Source: a virus
Virus record (IMG/VR): IMGVR_UViG_3300033143_002801
Location: 1-36,686 of that record
Direction: 5' to 3' (one strand)
DNA length: 36,686 nucleotides
The notes under the pieces are model-generated. The model was not told where the DNA came from. It did not search any database and saw only the letters and a program-made list of their open reading frames with translations. Positions 36,045 to 36,686 of this stretch are shown here, piece by piece; position 1 is the first letter of the stretch, and the number at the start of each line of letters is the position of its first letter. The translations under genes and the position numbers were made by a program.

Positions 36045-36101
36045 TTTGCTTTTTTATATCTTGTCTATTAAACTAAGCTTGACAAATCAAATAACGTTAT
36101 T
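36045..36101 (+). promoter_or_regulatory. terminase-portal intergenic region
   Basis: Contains GCTTTTTTATAT and a TTGACA (36079-36084) but no matching -10 before the portal ATG. Probably only a leader; a promoter is not supported. Confidence 0.3.
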
Positions 36102-36686
36102 ATGGCAATCAAAGACCTACCAATCTCAGAAGACCAACTATTACAACAAGTAAGACTAGAGAAAGAAGAATGATACAACTTTGTAAATACAAAGAGAGAC
36201 AAATTTAGAAAGAGATTAGAGCTATACAATAACATCTCTTGAGACGATAAGAAGATTTATGCAAGACTGATTTACACAGTAATGCAAACTTTGCTTTGAG
36301 TTTCTTACAGTGATGAGATGACAGTTAAGTTCTCTTGAAGACAAATGCAAGATGATGAATTAGCTGATAACATTAATAACCTTGCAGAGTTTGACCAAGG
36401 TGAAATGGAACTAGATAAACTAAACTACCAAAAAGAGTGGGATAGATTATTCTACTGAGTAGGTATTAGAGTATTAGATCACTGGGACGTTAATAGAAGA
36501 GTTCCTGTTTGGAGAGTTATTGACCCTCTTTCTTGGATTCCTGATCCTTACTGAACAGTACAAGATTGATTTAGATACCACTGATTTGAATTAGAAGTAG
36601 GAGCTACTGAACTTACTGATGATGTATTTGAGAACTTAGATAAGATTTCAGCTTCTAAGAAATGAGACTTAGAAGAAACTAAGAAC
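36102..36686 (+). CDS. phage portal protein, 5' part
   Basis: First 195 codons of the portal gene, which continues at base 1. MAIKDLPISEDQLLQQVRLE begins a helical N-terminus; further on, WDRLFYGVGIRVLDHWDVNR and VWRVIDPLSWIPDPYG resemble the clip/stem approach of portal proteins, where a RVIDPLSWIPDP-type block is common. The start ATG is chosen because no earlier one is in frame after the terminase stop. Confidence 0.82.
36573..36686. repeat. terminal direct repeat, right copy
   Basis: Identical to bases 1-114; see the left copy. It marks where the circular map was opened. Confidence 0.95.

Overview
The window looks like the complete genome of a small tailed phage, probably podovirus-like, whose host reads TGA as glycine (NCBI code 25). 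That code is known from Absconditabacteria (SR1) and Gracilibacteria. With TGA = Gly nearly the whole window resolves into tightly packed genes, and every gene called here ends in TAA or TAG. The terminase Walker A motif, lysozyme GYG motifs and a collagen-like Gly-X-Y tract all have their conserved glycines written as TGA, while conserved tryptophans (DPPW, DPAW) are TGG. The first and last 114 bases are identical and in frame within the portal gene, so the map is circular or terminally redundant with a unit of about 36,572 bp. No integrase, tRNA, rRNA or CRISPR array was seen.

Layout. (1) 34220 to the end, then 1 to 15409, plus strand: late genes in head-to-lysis order. These are small and large terminase, portal (split by the window ends), scaffold-like protein, major capsid protein of the N4-gp56 type, adaptor/tail proteins, an 806-residue virion protein with an internal lysozyme domain, a putative ejection protein, a 1091-residue tail fibre with a collagen-like stalk, and a lysis-like group (coiled-coil membrane protein, papain-like peptidase, two-helix holin candidate, 28-residue membrane peptide). 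(2) 15410 to 27031, minus strand: about 35 mostly small genes. Recognisable ones are an MT-A70 methylase, a second lysozyme made by apparent -1 frameshifting, a NinG-like HNH protein, an ERF annealing protein, a predicted PD-(D/E)XK nuclease and a DPPY methylase. (3) 27032 to 34211, plus strand: early/middle genes. They include a cytosine-methylase-like protein, YopX, a second MT-A70 methylase, a metallophosphoesterase, a DUF3310 protein, a NUMOD4/HNH homing-type endonuclease and many small proteins. Noncoding RNA-like units lie between them.

Main points of interest. The minus-strand lysozyme has no start codon of its own; its frame is reached from a secreted coiled-coil ORF through a GGGAAAG heptamer directly before a TAA, the same heptamer used by the lambda G-GT frameshift. 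Three separate noncoding spots (1738-1823, 27193-27271, 32736-32817) share one design, in which a hairpin at or next to an intrinsic terminator has a loop complementary to upstream RNA, giving a pseudoknot or attenuator. Two of them sit directly behind good sigma70-type promoters and look like small RNA genes. A fourth promoter-hairpin-terminator unit (28622-28738) and a 400-base noncoding tract with a degenerate duplicated box (27272-27671) add to this. No polymerase, helicase or primase was recognised, so replication probably depends on the host, with phage-encoded recombination and DNA modification functions.
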